DNA of 64,000 nucleotides from Nitrospira tepida (GTDB taxonomy: Bacteria > Nitrospirota > Nitrospiria > Nitrospirales > Nitrospiraceae): contig NZ_OX365700.1 of assembly GCF_947241125.1 (NCBI RefSeq), positions 62,001 through 126,000 on the forward strand, in the 5' to 3' direction. The number at the start of each line of letters is the position of its first letter. The first letter of the stretch is position 1. Positions 28,546-36,504 of this stretch are shown one piece after another. The translations under genes were made by a program, and so were the position numbers. The notes below the pieces were generated by a model. The model searched no databases and had not been told where the DNA came from. It saw only the letters and a list, made by a program, of their open reading frames with translations.

Positions 28546-28579
28546 GTTGGACGCTTGAGAGGGTGGAGAGTGGACCGTC

Positions 28580-28622
28580 GCAGCCCCGGCCGGCTTGATT
28601 GTGGAAGCCAGGCCGGGGCTGC
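28580..28622 (+). terminator. Rho-independent-type terminator hairpin, second copy
   Basis: GCAGCCCCGGCC at 28580-28591 pairs perfectly with GGCCGGGGCTGC at 28611-28622. It follows the family B gene at 28036 and is homologous to the hairpin at 27450. Confidence 0.6.
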
Positions 28623-28698
28623 GGCATTTCATGGAAACGACGGAACAAGAGCGGATGGGCCCGATCACGCCGTGTGCTGAATCAGGGGATGGGATAAC

Positions 28699-29157
28699 AT
28701 GAGAAGATCGCGGCGACAACGGTTCCTCGGCGGGCCGGCGCTGGCGGTTCTGGCCGGCACCGTGGCGTTAGTCAACGTGGCCTGGGCCGTGGAGATCCAC
28801 TTTATCGCCGAAGAACGTGGCGAGAAGCGAGCCGCCTGGGTGCCTCAAGAGGTGGTGGTTCACCGCGGCACGGAGCTGCAGGACGGGCTGGTGTTGGTCT
28901 TGAAGAATCCCACCTACCGCACCCATGCCTTCGCGGCCTATGGACTCTTTGAGGAAACGATGGGCGCCAACGGCAATCTGATGACGAGACCCTTGCGGGT
29001 GACGGTGATGCCTGAGGATGAGGTTCGCGTCCAGATCAGCACGGCGCAATTTGCCACAGGCGGGACCGTGTCGGCGAGGGTGGAGGAGTTTCCGTTTTTT
29101 TGTCCGTTGCACAAGGGAGACGCGCATGCCGGGGGAACGATCCGGGTCGTGCCGTGA
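28699..29157 (+). CDS. Periplasmic cupredoxin-like protein, family A, copy 4
   Basis: A 152-residue exported protein very close to the minus-strand copy at 21267. Signal peptide ends near VAWAVE. It has RAAWVPQEVVVHRGTELQDG, NPTYRTHAFAAYGLFEE and FFCPLHKGDAHAGG, giving Cys, His+3 and His+8, the nitrosocyanin-like spacing. Together with the next two genes it repeats the order cupredoxin A, cupredoxin A, MNRFMDMLE protein, seen in mirror order at 20190-21734. Confidence 0.82.
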   Translation: MRRSRRQRFLGGPALAVLAGTVALVNVAWAVEIHFIAEERGEKRAAWVPQEVVVHRGTELQDGLVLVLKNPTYRTHAFAAYGLFEETMGANGNLMTRPLRVTVMPEDEVRVQISTAQFATGGTVSARVEEFPFFCPLHKGDAHAGGTIRVVP

Positions 29158-29192
29158 ACAGGCGTCGAGGACCGGCTCAAACAGGAGGACTC

Positions 29193-29756
29193 ATGTGTGA
29201 ACCGGTCCGGCGGTCTGAAGCGCACGAAGTCATCCGGATCAGACAGGCGGGCGCAGACCGTGGAGAGCTGGGCCGGCGGCCGTTCCTCCATCACGTCAGG
29301 GTCGCATGGCTGGGTCTCTTGCTTGGCGTAGGATTTGGGTTGACCCTCGGAGTTGGCATGCTGGGCCAACCGACTCTCAGCCTGGCCAAGGAGTTGCACT
29401 TTGTGGTGCGCGATGTCGATGGCGCGCAGGCCGTGTGGTTTCCACGCGAAGTCCTCATCTCCCGGCAGCAGGATTTGACGGAACCCCTCAGCTTCCGGCT
29501 TGAGAATCCGTCTCCTCGAACCCATGTCTTCGAGGCTCCGGGGCTGTTCGAGTCGTTTGAAGAAGGCGGCATCATGTCGGCCAGGCCCCTTCGCATCACC
29601 ATTGCGTCGGAGGAAACCCTGTTGGTTGAAGTGGACAGAGACCGCCTGGCGGACGATGTGGTCGGTTCCCAAGGAGACACGATGATCTATCGCTTTTTCT
29701 GTCCACTCCACCGGAACGATGCGGATGCCGGCAGTCGGATCAAGGTCATCCCGTAA
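29193..29756 (+). CDS. Periplasmic cupredoxin-like protein, family A, copy 5
   Basis: A 187-residue protein from the ATG at 29193, directly after a perfect AGGAGGA site. It has a long N-terminal region (about 35 residues) before the hydrophobic signal segment LLGVGFGLTLGVGML. Mature part: AVWFPREVLISRQQDLTEPL, NPSPRTHVFEAPGLFESFE and FFCPLHRNDADAGS, where Asp replaces the second His of copies 3 and 4. It resembles the copy at 20722. Confidence 0.8.
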   Translation: MCEPVRRSEAHEVIRIRQAGADRGELGRRPFLHHVRVAWLGLLLGVGFGLTLGVGMLGQPTLSLAKELHFVVRDVDGAQAVWFPREVLISRQQDLTEPLSFRLENPSPRTHVFEAPGLFESFEEGGIMSARPLRITIASEETLLVEVDRDRLADDVVGSQGDTMIYRFFCPLHRNDADAGSRIKVIP

Positions 29757-29766
29757 AGGGGGAGTC

Positions 29767-30200
29767 ATGGCACAGGCGATCAGCTCGCAAAGAAAGTGGG
29801 TCTTGTTCCTGTCCCTTCTGTTCGCCACAGCCATGCTCTGGGCGGCGATCGCCATGGCGGTCTGGTCGGAAGGTTGGCTGGACCAATTGACCGGATTTAT
29901 CCTGCTGCAACAGGGAACGGCACAGGCCAAGGCCGAACCGGGAACGTTCGATCCCTATATTGGGCAGGTGGCGTTGATGCGGAGCCTCTACGGTCGGAAT
30001 GATGTGGACAGGTCCTATCTTGCGATGAATCGACCGATGGACATGTTGGAACAGCGCGACGGAGGGATCAGCCCCGAAGCCGCCGATGCCATCTGGGATA
30101 TTGTTATCAGGTCACCCCGTCGGCGTTGCACGATGTGAAGCGCCACAAACAATGGTGGGACAAGACCGTCGAGTGGGAGAAGTGCTTCTGGGAGGAGTGA
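29767..30200 (+). pseudogene. MNRFMDMLE-family gene with a single-base frameshift
   Basis: The frame starts at 29767 with a signal peptide and SYLAMNRPMDMLEQRDGGI. It shifts at about 30101, where GATATTGTTATC replaces the expected GATTATTGTTATC. Restoring one T gives DYCYQVTPSALHDVKRHKQWW and a stop at 30198-30200, like copies 1 and 3. Without the correction it ends at 30138. This is one indel, so a sequencing error cannot be excluded. Confidence 0.75.
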
Positions 30201-30326
30201 AGGCTCTCCAAGTATAAGCCAGCCATCCGCTCCCTCCCGCCTTGCGCGCTAGCACCGCCAGGACGCTTCCTCTTATAATGGGCCGGCGCCGATCGCGTCG
30301 GCGCGCAGAATTGCGCGCCATCCACG

Positions 30327-32393
30327 ATGCCTATGCCGGAAGCCCATCCCCTTATCGAACAGTATCAGGCGCTCTTGGAGGTGTCGGAGGCGATCGCCCG
30401 GCATCCGGACCTCCCCGCGCTGCTGAAGGACCTCGCGCGACGCCTGCCCCGGATCATTCCGGTGAACTTTGTTGGGTTGTCGCTTTACGATCCGGAACGG
30501 CAGGTCATGCGGTTGCACAGTTTGGAGGCCAATGTGCCGGCCGACATCATCGGCGGGCATGAGGACGAACTCGATGCGACCCCCGCCGGCCTGGTCTGGG
30601 AGACACAGCAACCGTTGCTCATTCGCAATCTATCGGACGAACGCCGGTGGCCGCAGGTCATCGCCCGCATGCAGGAAGACGGCGTACGGTCCTGTTGTCT
30701 CCTTCCGCTGACCAGTTCCGCCCGGAAACTGGGCGTGTTGGAGTTCGCGAGCCTCCAGGCCGACGCCTACGGGAAGACCGATCTGGACTTCTTGCAGCAG
30801 GTAGGACGCCAAGTGGCCGTGGCGGTGGACAATGTCTTGAACCGGGAAGCCGCCTCGGCCTCGCAACAGGATGTGGAGCGCCAGCGCGACCGGTTCGGCC
30901 TCCTGCTCCGGATGACCAACGCAATGGTCTCCAAACTGGAGCTGCGGGAGCTGTTCAGCGCAGTGAGCCTCTCGTTGCGCGAGGTGGTCCCGCAGGAATA
31001 TGCCAGCCTGCTGCTCTACGACAGCGAGCAGAACCGCTTTCGCCTCCACGCGTTGGATTTTCCAGATAACAAAGGCCTTTTGGCCGAAGGCTTGACGACG
31101 GACGCGACCGATTCCCCTGCGGCGGTCGCCCTGCGCACCAAACGGCCGGTGGTGGCGGGAGAAGAGGAGTTGGCCGCATTCGAGCACGAAGTGATCCGGT
31201 TGCTCCTCCAGAAGGGATTCAAGTCGCTCTGCTCCCTTCCGCTGCTCTCGAAGGACCGCGCCCTCGGCTGCCTCAGCCTGGGGAGCCGCCGCGCCAAAGC
31301 CTTTTCGCCCTCCGACGTGGAATTCCTGAGCCAGGTCGCCGGCCAGATCGCACTGGCCGTGGCGAACTCCCTGGCCTATCAGGAGATCACGCAACTGAAG
31401 GACCGGCTGGCCAAGGAGAAACTGTATCTCGAAGAGGAGATTCAGACGGCCTATAACTTTGAGGAAATCGTCGGCGAGAGCAAGCCCCTCAAGCGGTTGC
31501 TCAAGCAGGTGCAGACGGTCGCTCCGACGGATTCCACGGTGTTGATTCTGGGTGAAACCGGGAGCGGCAAGGAGCTGATCGCCCGCGCGCTGCACAACCT
31601 CAGCGACCGGAAGGACCGGACGTTCGTCAAGCTCAACTGCGCGGCCATCCCGACCGGCCTTTTGGAAAGCGAGCTGTTCGGGCATGAGAAGGGCGCCTTC
31701 ACGGGAGCCATCAGCACCAAGATCGGCCGGTTCGAGCTGGCGGACCGGGGCACGATCTTTCTCGATGAGGTGGGAGAGATTCCGCTGGAACTGCAGGTCA
31801 AATTGTTGCGGGTCTTGCAGGAGCAAGAGTTCGAACGGCTGGGCAGCACCCGCACGGTGCGCGTGGACGTGCGCGTGGTGGCCGCCACCAACCGCGACCT
31901 TTCCCAGATGGTCGAGGAGCAGAAGTTCCGGAGCGATCTCTACTATCGGCTGAACGTCTTCCCGCTCACCGTGCCGCCGCTCCGGGAGCGGGTCGAGGAC
32001 ATCCCCGTGCTCGTGCGCCACTTCGTCCAGAAGTTTGGCATGCGGATGAAAAAGCGCATCGAAACCATTCCGGCCGAATCGATGAAGGCGCTTCAGCGCT
32101 ATTCGTGGCCCGGCAACGTCCGCGAGCTGGAGAACTTCATCGAACGGTCCGTCATCCTCACCGCCGGAGCGGACCTGTTCGTGCCCCTCTCGGAATTGAA
32201 ACCCCACCAGGCGGTCTCCGGGAACGGTGTCCCCACCACGCTGGAAGAGGCGGAACGGGAGCATATCCTCAAGACCCTGCGCGAGACCAACTGGACGATC
32301 GGCGGCGCGGCCGGCGCGGCGGCCCGCCTCGGCCTGAAGCGCACCACGCTCCAGTCCCGCATGCAGAAGCTGGGGATCACGAGGCCGCGATAG
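30327..32393 (+). CDS. Sigma-54-dependent activator with two GAF domains
   Basis: A 688-residue FhlA-like regulator. Two GAF sensor domains (about 20-175 and 195-360) precede an AAA+ domain with Walker A GETGSGKE at 409-416, the sigma-54 contact loop GAFTGA at 456-461 and Walker [11 protein letters not shown] Fis-type HTH (about 645-685, [17 protein letters not shown]) ends the protein. It opens promoters of the -24/-12 class. The nearby candidate target is the convergent bd-like oxidase operon, which has a -24/-12 match at 34821-34836. A fragment of a similar gene's 3' end lies at 38290-38373. Confidence 0.94.
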   Translation: MPMPEAHPLIEQYQALLEVSEAIARHPDLPALLKDLARRLPRIIPVNFVGLSLYDPERQVMRLHSLEANVPADIIGGHEDELDATPAGLVWETQQPLLIRNLSDERRWPQVIARMQEDGVRSCCLLPLTSSARKLGVLEFASLQADAYGKTDLDFLQQVGRQVAVAVDNVLNREAASASQQDVERQRDRFGLLLRMTNAMVSKLELRELFSAVSLSLREVVPQEYASLLLYDSEQNRFRLHALDFPDNKGLLAEGLTTDATDSPAAVALRTKRPVVAGEEELAAFEHEVIRLLLQKGFKSLCSLPLLSKDRALGCLSLGSRRAKAFSPSDVEFLSQVAGQIALAVANSLAYQEITQLKDRLAKEKLYLEEEIQTAYNFEEIVGESKPLKRLLKQVQTVAPTDSTVLILGETGSGKELIARALHNLSDRKDRTFVKLNCAAIPTGLLESELFGHEKGAFTGAISTKIGRFELADRGTIFLDEVGEIPLELQVKLLRVLQEQEFERLGSTRTVRVDVRVVAATNRDLSQMVEEQKFRSDLYYRLNVFPLTVPPLRERVEDIPVLVRHFVQKFGMRMKKRIETIPAESMKALQRYSWPGNVRELENFIERSVILTAGADLFVPLSELKPHQAVSGNGVPTTLEEAEREHILKTLRETNWTIGGAAGAAARLGLKRTTLQSRMQKLGITRPR

Positions 32394-32661
32394 CGCCGAC
32401 TTTTCGCAAACGTCGAGCAGCCGGCCTCGACTCCGGCGCAATCCATGCCCTCTTCAATCTGTTTCATTTCCACATCTCCTTGATAGTGGTCCCAACAGCT
32501 CGAGGATCTGTGCTCATCCTCGCGGGAGAACGGTCATTGCTGGTCGGATGCGCATCGTCGCGGCTCACTGGCCGACACCCATCCGGAATATCGGCTCGGC
32601 CGGTCATTGCGAAACCGGCCGAACCCGATGGCATCCGACGACGTTGGCCACAGGGCGGCGA

Positions 32662-34611
32662 TCATGACCGCCCGACAGGGGACGTTGTCAGGTTTGGGCT
32701 CGATGCCGCCGCTTTTGTGACCGGTTGTTTCTCTCCCAACGACGCCAACCAGAACACGAACAGGATACTGATCCAGAAGAACAGCACGTTGAACGAGATC
32801 ATGTTGGCCGCGAACCCGACCGTATGGGTGTAGGCCCAGGGGGAGTTGTCGCGCATGATCTCGTTGACATGCCAGAACAGGCGCACCGACGAGCGGATAT
32901 AGCCCATCAGCGCCATCATCCAGGTAAACTCCGTCGCGAGCATCACCAACGCATATTGCGAGCGCGCCGTCATCTTCCCCCATTCGACGGCGCCTTGCCG
33001 CGTGGCGCCCTTGAGCATGGCCAGATTGAGGGCGGTCATGAGCAGCAGGCACGACAAGGTCGTCGCGACCTGGGGCACCGAGAGCCCGACCCGGACGTTG
33101 GCCGGAATGTAATAGCCGTAGACGGCCAACCACACGATGTTCGCATAGGCCAGGGCAAAGAACACGCCCATGAAGATGTTGCCGAATTTCCGCCACGACA
33201 CGGCAGCGACGAGATTGCCCCGCTGATACCAGATAAAACTCAACACCGTCGTGACGATCATCACATTGATGCCGCCGTTCTTGGCGGACATCACGCCGTA
33301 ATTCCCCAGCACCGGATGCTGCTGGCCACCCATCGCCTTCAATTCCGCCGGCGTCATCACCATGGTGTGGGGGGTGATGAACACCAGAAAACCGGCGAAC
33401 ATGATGAAGACCAGATACTTCACGTATCGCAGATAGCGTTCGGCCCCGGGCATCCGGCCGAGGCATTGCCAGAGATAATAGGTGGTGGTGAGGAACAACG
33501 CTCCGATCATGGTGGCCTGGATGATGAACAACCAGGCCAGCAATCCTCCCATGAGCGTGATCCCCATCTGCTGGCGATAGGCGTAGACCTCCCGCATCAA
33601 CCAGTACCCCGCGAACGGCAGCGGAATCAGGAAGAGGACGGCGATGAACATGGCCACGTAGCCCATCCAATCATAATGCGCGCGTTCCTCTTGCGTGCGC
33701 GCCGAGAGAAACCGATAGGCGGCATAGGCCGCCACCACGCTCCCGCCGAAGGCCATGTTCCCGAGGATGCGATGCAGGTTCAGCGGATTCCAGAGCGCCG
33801 TATGGATGACGTGCCAGATGTTGCCCAGGTACCGGCCCTGCTCATCGACGCCAGCCGGCGACATCATGAAGGCGATCCACGAGTTCGCCAGGAACATCAG
33901 GGCCGTGCCGATCGTGTTCAACATCACCGACATGCTGAGGTGCACCCACTTGAGGAACCCGGTCTTCATCTTGTTCCATCCGTAATAGTAGATGTAGAGG
34001 GTGCCGCTCTCCGCCACGAACAACAGGGCATAGAGGTGCATCACCGGCCGAAAGATGCCGGAGAGATAGCCGAAGAAGGTCGGATACAGCGTCAAGAACG
34101 TGAACAGCAGGATGCCGCCGAGGATGGCGGTCAAGGAGTAGGCGGTCAGGCTGATCTTCACAAAATCGTAGGCCAGCCGGTCGTAGCGCTCCCCGAGGGA
34201 CCGGTCCTTCGTCACGATTCCGAGAAACTCGATGATCATGCAGAAGATCGGCACTGCGAGCACGAAGCTGCCGTAATAGAGATGCTGTTGATTGGCGAAC
34301 CAGATCAAGATCCGACTCTCGAAGTTGTAGCGCGGATAATGGATCTGGTCGTTGCTGGTCGCGGGAGCGGGCGGGCCGCTCACCACGCCTTCCGTTTTGT
34401 AATACACGTCGCGGGCGGTTTCGGGTCGCATGCTTGGATCGATCTCGGCCTGTCCGGCCGGTTCGGACGGCGGATCGGGAGCTTCCGCGGACGACGCCGA
34501 TGCCGCCAGCAAGCAGCCGGACAGCAAGATCGTGACCGCGGACATCGCGAGGGACAGCAGACATGCGGTACGAAGCGCACACGGTGCTCGCAGTATATCC
34601 GTCCTGTTCAT
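32662..34611 (-). CDS. Cytochrome bd-like oxidase subunit (Nitrospira-type)
   Basis: From the ATG at 34611 (GAGGAGG site) the protein is 649 residues. The N-terminus carries a possible lipobox LLSGC (Cys33), then a proline-rich linker, then about 13 membrane helices, for example HLYYGSFVLAVPIFCMIIEFLGIV. Several helices resemble CydA, including YRFLSARTQEE and the FAGYWLMREVYAY region. It fits the long cytochrome bd-like proteins proposed as terminal oxidases in Nitrospira. Conserved histidines are present, but haem ligands are not assigned here. Its start overlaps the stop of a 47-residue membrane protein gene (ATGA at 34608-34611). Confidence 0.78.
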   Translation of the reverse strand: MNRTDILRAPCALRTACLLSLAMSAVTILLSGCLLAASASSAEAPDPPSEPAGQAEIDPSMRPETARDVYYKTEGVVSGPPAPATSNDQIHYPRYNFESRILIWFANQQHLYYGSFVLAVPIFCMIIEFLGIVTKDRSLGERYDRLAYDFVKISLTAYSLTAILGGILLFTFLTLYPTFFGYLSGIFRPVMHLYALLFVAESGTLYIYYYGWNKMKTGFLKWVHLSMSVMLNTIGTALMFLANSWIAFMMSPAGVDEQGRYLGNIWHVIHTALWNPLNLHRILGNMAFGGSVVAAYAAYRFLSARTQEERAHYDWMGYVAMFIAVLFLIPLPFAGYWLMREVYAYRQQMGITLMGGLLAWLFIIQATMIGALFLTTTYYLWQCLGRMPGAERYLRYVKYLVFIMFAGFLVFITPHTMVMTPAELKAMGGQQHPVLGNYGVMSAKNGGINVMIVTTVLSFIWYQRGNLVAAVSWRKFGNIFMGVFFALAYANIVWLAVYGYYIPANVRVGLSVPQVATTLSCLLLMTALNLAMLKGATRQGAVEWGKMTARSQYALVMLATEFTWMMALMGYIRSSVRLFWHVNEIMRDNSPWAYTHTVGFAANMISFNVLFFWISILFVFWLASLGEKQPVTKAAASSPNLTTSPVGRS

Positions 34612-34751
34612 GGCGTCCTCCTCTGTCGCCAGATCCTCTCGATGGCAGGGGTCCGCTTTAACGGCGGAACCACGAGCCAGATATTCGTTCCGGCAAACAC
34701 AAACGCACCGACCACACCGAGCAACAACAGTCCCATATCCAATTCCGTCAT
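34608..34751 (-). CDS. 47-residue single-helix membrane protein before the bd-like gene
   Basis: An ATG at 34751 with a perfect AAGGAGGTG site opens a 47-codon frame. One membrane helix (LLLLGVVGAFVFAGTNIWLVV) is followed by a basic tail (RIWRQRR). Four-base overlap with the oxidase gene implies translational coupling. Small helices such as CydX stabilise canonical bd oxidases, so a CydX-like role is a reasonable inference, though no sequence similarity to CydX is claimed. Confidence 0.75.
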   Translation of the reverse strand: MTELDMGLLLLGVVGAFVFAGTNIWLVVPPLKRTPAIERIWRQRRTP

Positions 34752-34820
34752 GGGGCACCTCCTTCCATCCCTCGCAATGTTGGTTGCTCCGCTGCGAGCG
34801 GATGCCTGTGCCCCTGACCA

Positions 34821-34836
34821 CGCAACAGCCGTGCCG
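34821..34836 (-). promoter_or_regulatory. Sigma-54-type -24/-12 promoter
   Basis: The minus strand reads CGGCACGGCTGTTGCG, matching the TGGCACG-N4-TTGC consensus at GG, GCACG and TTGC with exact spacing. It lies 70 bp upstream of the 47-residue ORF that leads the bd-like oxidase operon. A sigma-54 activator gene is at 30327-32393. Confidence 0.5.
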
Positions 34837-35055
34837 CTGCCCCTGTTCGCGATCACTCTGAAACTGTGAGAGAAACCGGCCGTGCCGTGCATCCTTGTGG
34901 AAACAACACGGTGGATTTTCACTATCCATCGTGATCGGTCGTGGTCACGAGCGACCGCCAAAAGCGGAGGATGTTCTTGAAGATCTCATGATGGGGTGGA
35001 AGGACAGAGCGCAGAGGCGGGCAGGCGAACGGCAATGAAGGGGGAGCTTCAATCA

Positions 35056-35075
35056 CACCGTGCAATGGCACGGTG
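35056..35075. promoter_or_regulatory. Perfect 8-bp inverted repeat in a divergent intergenic region
   Basis: CACCGTGC (35056-35063) and GCACGGTG (35068-35075) flank AATG. It could be an operator or a weak terminator. No U-run follows. The 0.57 kb around it (34752-35322) otherwise holds the sigma-54 promoter and the TTCAT box site. Confidence 0.35.
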
Positions 35076-35162
35076 CCCCGTGAAATATCGCGAGTGATGC
35101 AAGAGCGGTTGACCTGACGCACATGGGCTCATGGACGGGTACGGAAGCTTGATGAAGAGTTC

Positions 35163-35189
35163 TTCATCCTCTGTTCGGATCTTGTTCAT
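35163..35189 (+). promoter_or_regulatory. OmpR-type direct repeats, degenerate centre
   Basis: TTCAT at 35163, TTCGG at 35174 and TTCAT at 35185 are spaced by exactly 11 bp. The site is 134 bp upstream of the small membrane protein gene at 35323 and shares orientation with the other sites relative to their genes. Confidence 0.4.
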
Positions 35190-35322
35190 CTCGCCTCGGT
35201 ATCCTGCGCTCAGGAAGAAGGTGTTGTCGTGGGAGGCTCGTAGGCCACAATTGCGGTTGTCTCCGTCCCGCTCCGTTAAAGCCAGCGCCGGATTCGTGGC
35301 CCGAAAGGAGGGAATATTGATC

Positions 35323-35454
35323 ATGCCCTATGCCGAGGTGGCGCTGCTGCTCGTGACGGCGTTCTGGGGCGTGGCGCTCTGGCGCGCCTATACAGATGAG
35401 AGGCCGTATTATCCGACTGTGCCTCGTTCGGAGAACAAGCGGAAGGCGGACTGA
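35323..35454 (+). CDS. 43-residue single-helix membrane protein
   Basis: The ATG at 35323 follows GGAGG. The product MPYAEVALLLVTAFWGVALW forms one membrane helix, and a tyrosine-, proline- and lysine-rich tail follows (DERPYYPTVPRSENKRK). The helix-then-charged-tail form recalls the tiny proteins near 51-53 kb. Family unknown. An OmpR-type site lies upstream. Confidence 0.65.
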   Translation: MPYAEVALLLVTAFWGVALWRAYTDERPYYPTVPRSENKRKAD

Positions 35455-35609
35455 ATGGAGGGGTTTCCGAGATCGAATCGTTTCGGTTCAGGTCTGCGAT
35501 TGCGTGACAGATGCGATCACGTGCCGTCTGGATTGGTCCGGAAGAGAGCATTTGCTGTTCCGCCCATTCTTCATCGTTTGTCACAATGCGCTCAAGGTCT
35601 CGCCGGCAA

Positions 35610-35648
35610 AAGAACGGCCGGCAACCTTTGACGTTGCCGGCCGTTCTT
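35610..35648 (+). terminator. Strong bidirectional terminator hairpin
   Basis: AAGAACGGCCGGCAAC (35610-35625) pairs perfectly over 16 bp with GTTGCCGGCCGTTCTT (35633-35648). A and T at the outer ends give both strands a short U-run. It can serve the plus gene ending at 35454 and the minus small ORF ending at 35669. Confidence 0.75.
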
Positions 35649-35668
35649 CCCTTCCGAGATGCAGACGG

Positions 35669-35764
35669 TTACGACGGCTTCTCGTCCCGATATGAAGCGA
35701 CCATTGCGATCGCCCATGTCAGGAACATCAACGCACCTAAAGCCTACGCCGGATAAATTGGCAC
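35669..35764 (-). pseudogene. Small membrane protein frame with an in-frame TAG
   Basis: A GTG at 35762-35764 after GGGAGGA opens VPIYPA, then a TAG (35744-35746), then ALGALMFLTWAIAMVASYRDEKPS to a TAA at 35669. The part after the stop is a convincing membrane helix with a charged tail, like the other tiny proteins. An OmpR-type site at 35903-35929 lies upstream in the expected orientation. Either the start has been lost, or an internal start (ATG at 35728) is used. Amber readthrough is possible but unsupported. Confidence 0.35.
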
Positions 35765-35838
35765 TCCTCCCTTTTCCATTGGCAACCCTCCTTTTCCTTT
35801 GTCGCAATGTTCTCTTCAGTCCATAGCACCCCGAAGGC

Positions 35839-35884
35839 GGAGACAGCCCGCTATCTGAACGCAGGTTCTCCGCCGGCTGTCTCC
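35839..35884. other. Inverted repeat in intergenic DNA
   Basis: GGAGACAGCC (35839-35848) pairs with GGCTGTCTCC (35875-35884); an inner GGCGGAG/CTCCGCC pair offers an alternative fold. It lies in the 0.54 kb between 35454 and 36001, which otherwise holds the terminator, the interrupted small ORF and a box site. Confidence 0.35.
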
Positions 35885-35902
35885 AGAGCCTCACTGATGA
35901 AG

Positions 35903-35929
35903 ATGAACCGGGAATGAAGCCCTCGTGAA
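35903..35929 (-). promoter_or_regulatory. OmpR-type triple direct repeat
   Basis: ATGAA at 35903 and 35914 and GTGAA at 35925 are spaced by 11 bp. Read on the minus strand they are TTCAT/TTCAC boxes upstream of the small interrupted ORF ending at 35669. Confidence 0.5.
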
Positions 35930-36000
35930 AAGTTGCTCATCTTCCGTTCGGGATCAGCGACAGACTGCTGAACAGCCGGCCCCTGATCCGGATGCTCCTC

Positions 36001-36294
36001 TTACACCGCTATCGGCAAGGGAGCCGCTTCATCCACGATAGCCCACTCGATGTCCTCTTCAGCAACGCCCTCGAACTTCGCTGCGATGACCTCCCGCGCC
36101 TTGGCTTTGGCGGCGTCGACAGCATGCTCCTTGATCCCAAACTCCGCACCCCCGTAGACGTGCTCTCCACGAGAGCCAATGATCACTCGATTCCCCATTC
36201 CATATCCCATCAGAGTCTTATAGGGTACCCAGGCGGTTCCGTGCTTCCGCTCCTCAATGAAGATTCTGCACATGACTTTCTTCTTGACCGTCAC
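36001..36294 (-). CDS. Hypothetical 97-residue cytoplasmic protein
   Basis: A GTG start at 36294 follows a good GAAAGGAGG site. The protein begins MTVKKKVMCRIFIEERKHGTA, is mixed alpha/beta, has no signal or membrane segment, and ends in an acidic tail (EEDIEWAIVDEAAPLP). Not recognised. It is isolated between a terminator region and superoxide dismutase. Confidence 0.65.
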   Translation of the reverse strand: MTVKKKVMCRIFIEERKHGTAWVPYKTLMGYGMGNRVIIGSRGEHVYGGAEFGIKEHAVDAAKAKAREVIAAKFEGVAEEDIEWAIVDEAAPLPIAV

Positions 36295-36504
36295 AAGCCC
36301 CTCCTTTCATACGCCGTATGTCGTGCTTGCAGGGAAGCCGTCCTCTCACTCTTGACAGAGTCCTTGCCGCCGGCACTCATCGGAAGCATCTTCGCCCGCA
36401 CCACGAACTGATCCGGAAACAGGGTGCCCCATGAGTCAGGTCGAATCGGCCTCGATGCCGTTGCACCGCTCCGGCTACGAGACCTGGGCCTTCAGATGCA
36501 CGCA

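Noticed and set aside
30630-32441. A 603-codon minus-strand frame opposite the sigma-54 activator
   Set aside because: It is antisense to a clearly conserved protein, rich in Arg, Gly and Leu with no domain, and exists because high GC content removes stops.
32725-34869. A 714-codon plus-strand frame opposite the bd-like oxidase
   Set aside because: Composition is extremely His-, Arg-, Gln- and Glu-rich, a mirror of membrane helices on the other strand. No ribosome site or domain.
35056-35075. A sigma-54 promoter at the TGGCACG string
   Set aside because: TGGCACG is present on the plus strand, but the -12 TTGC is missing at the right distance on either strand.
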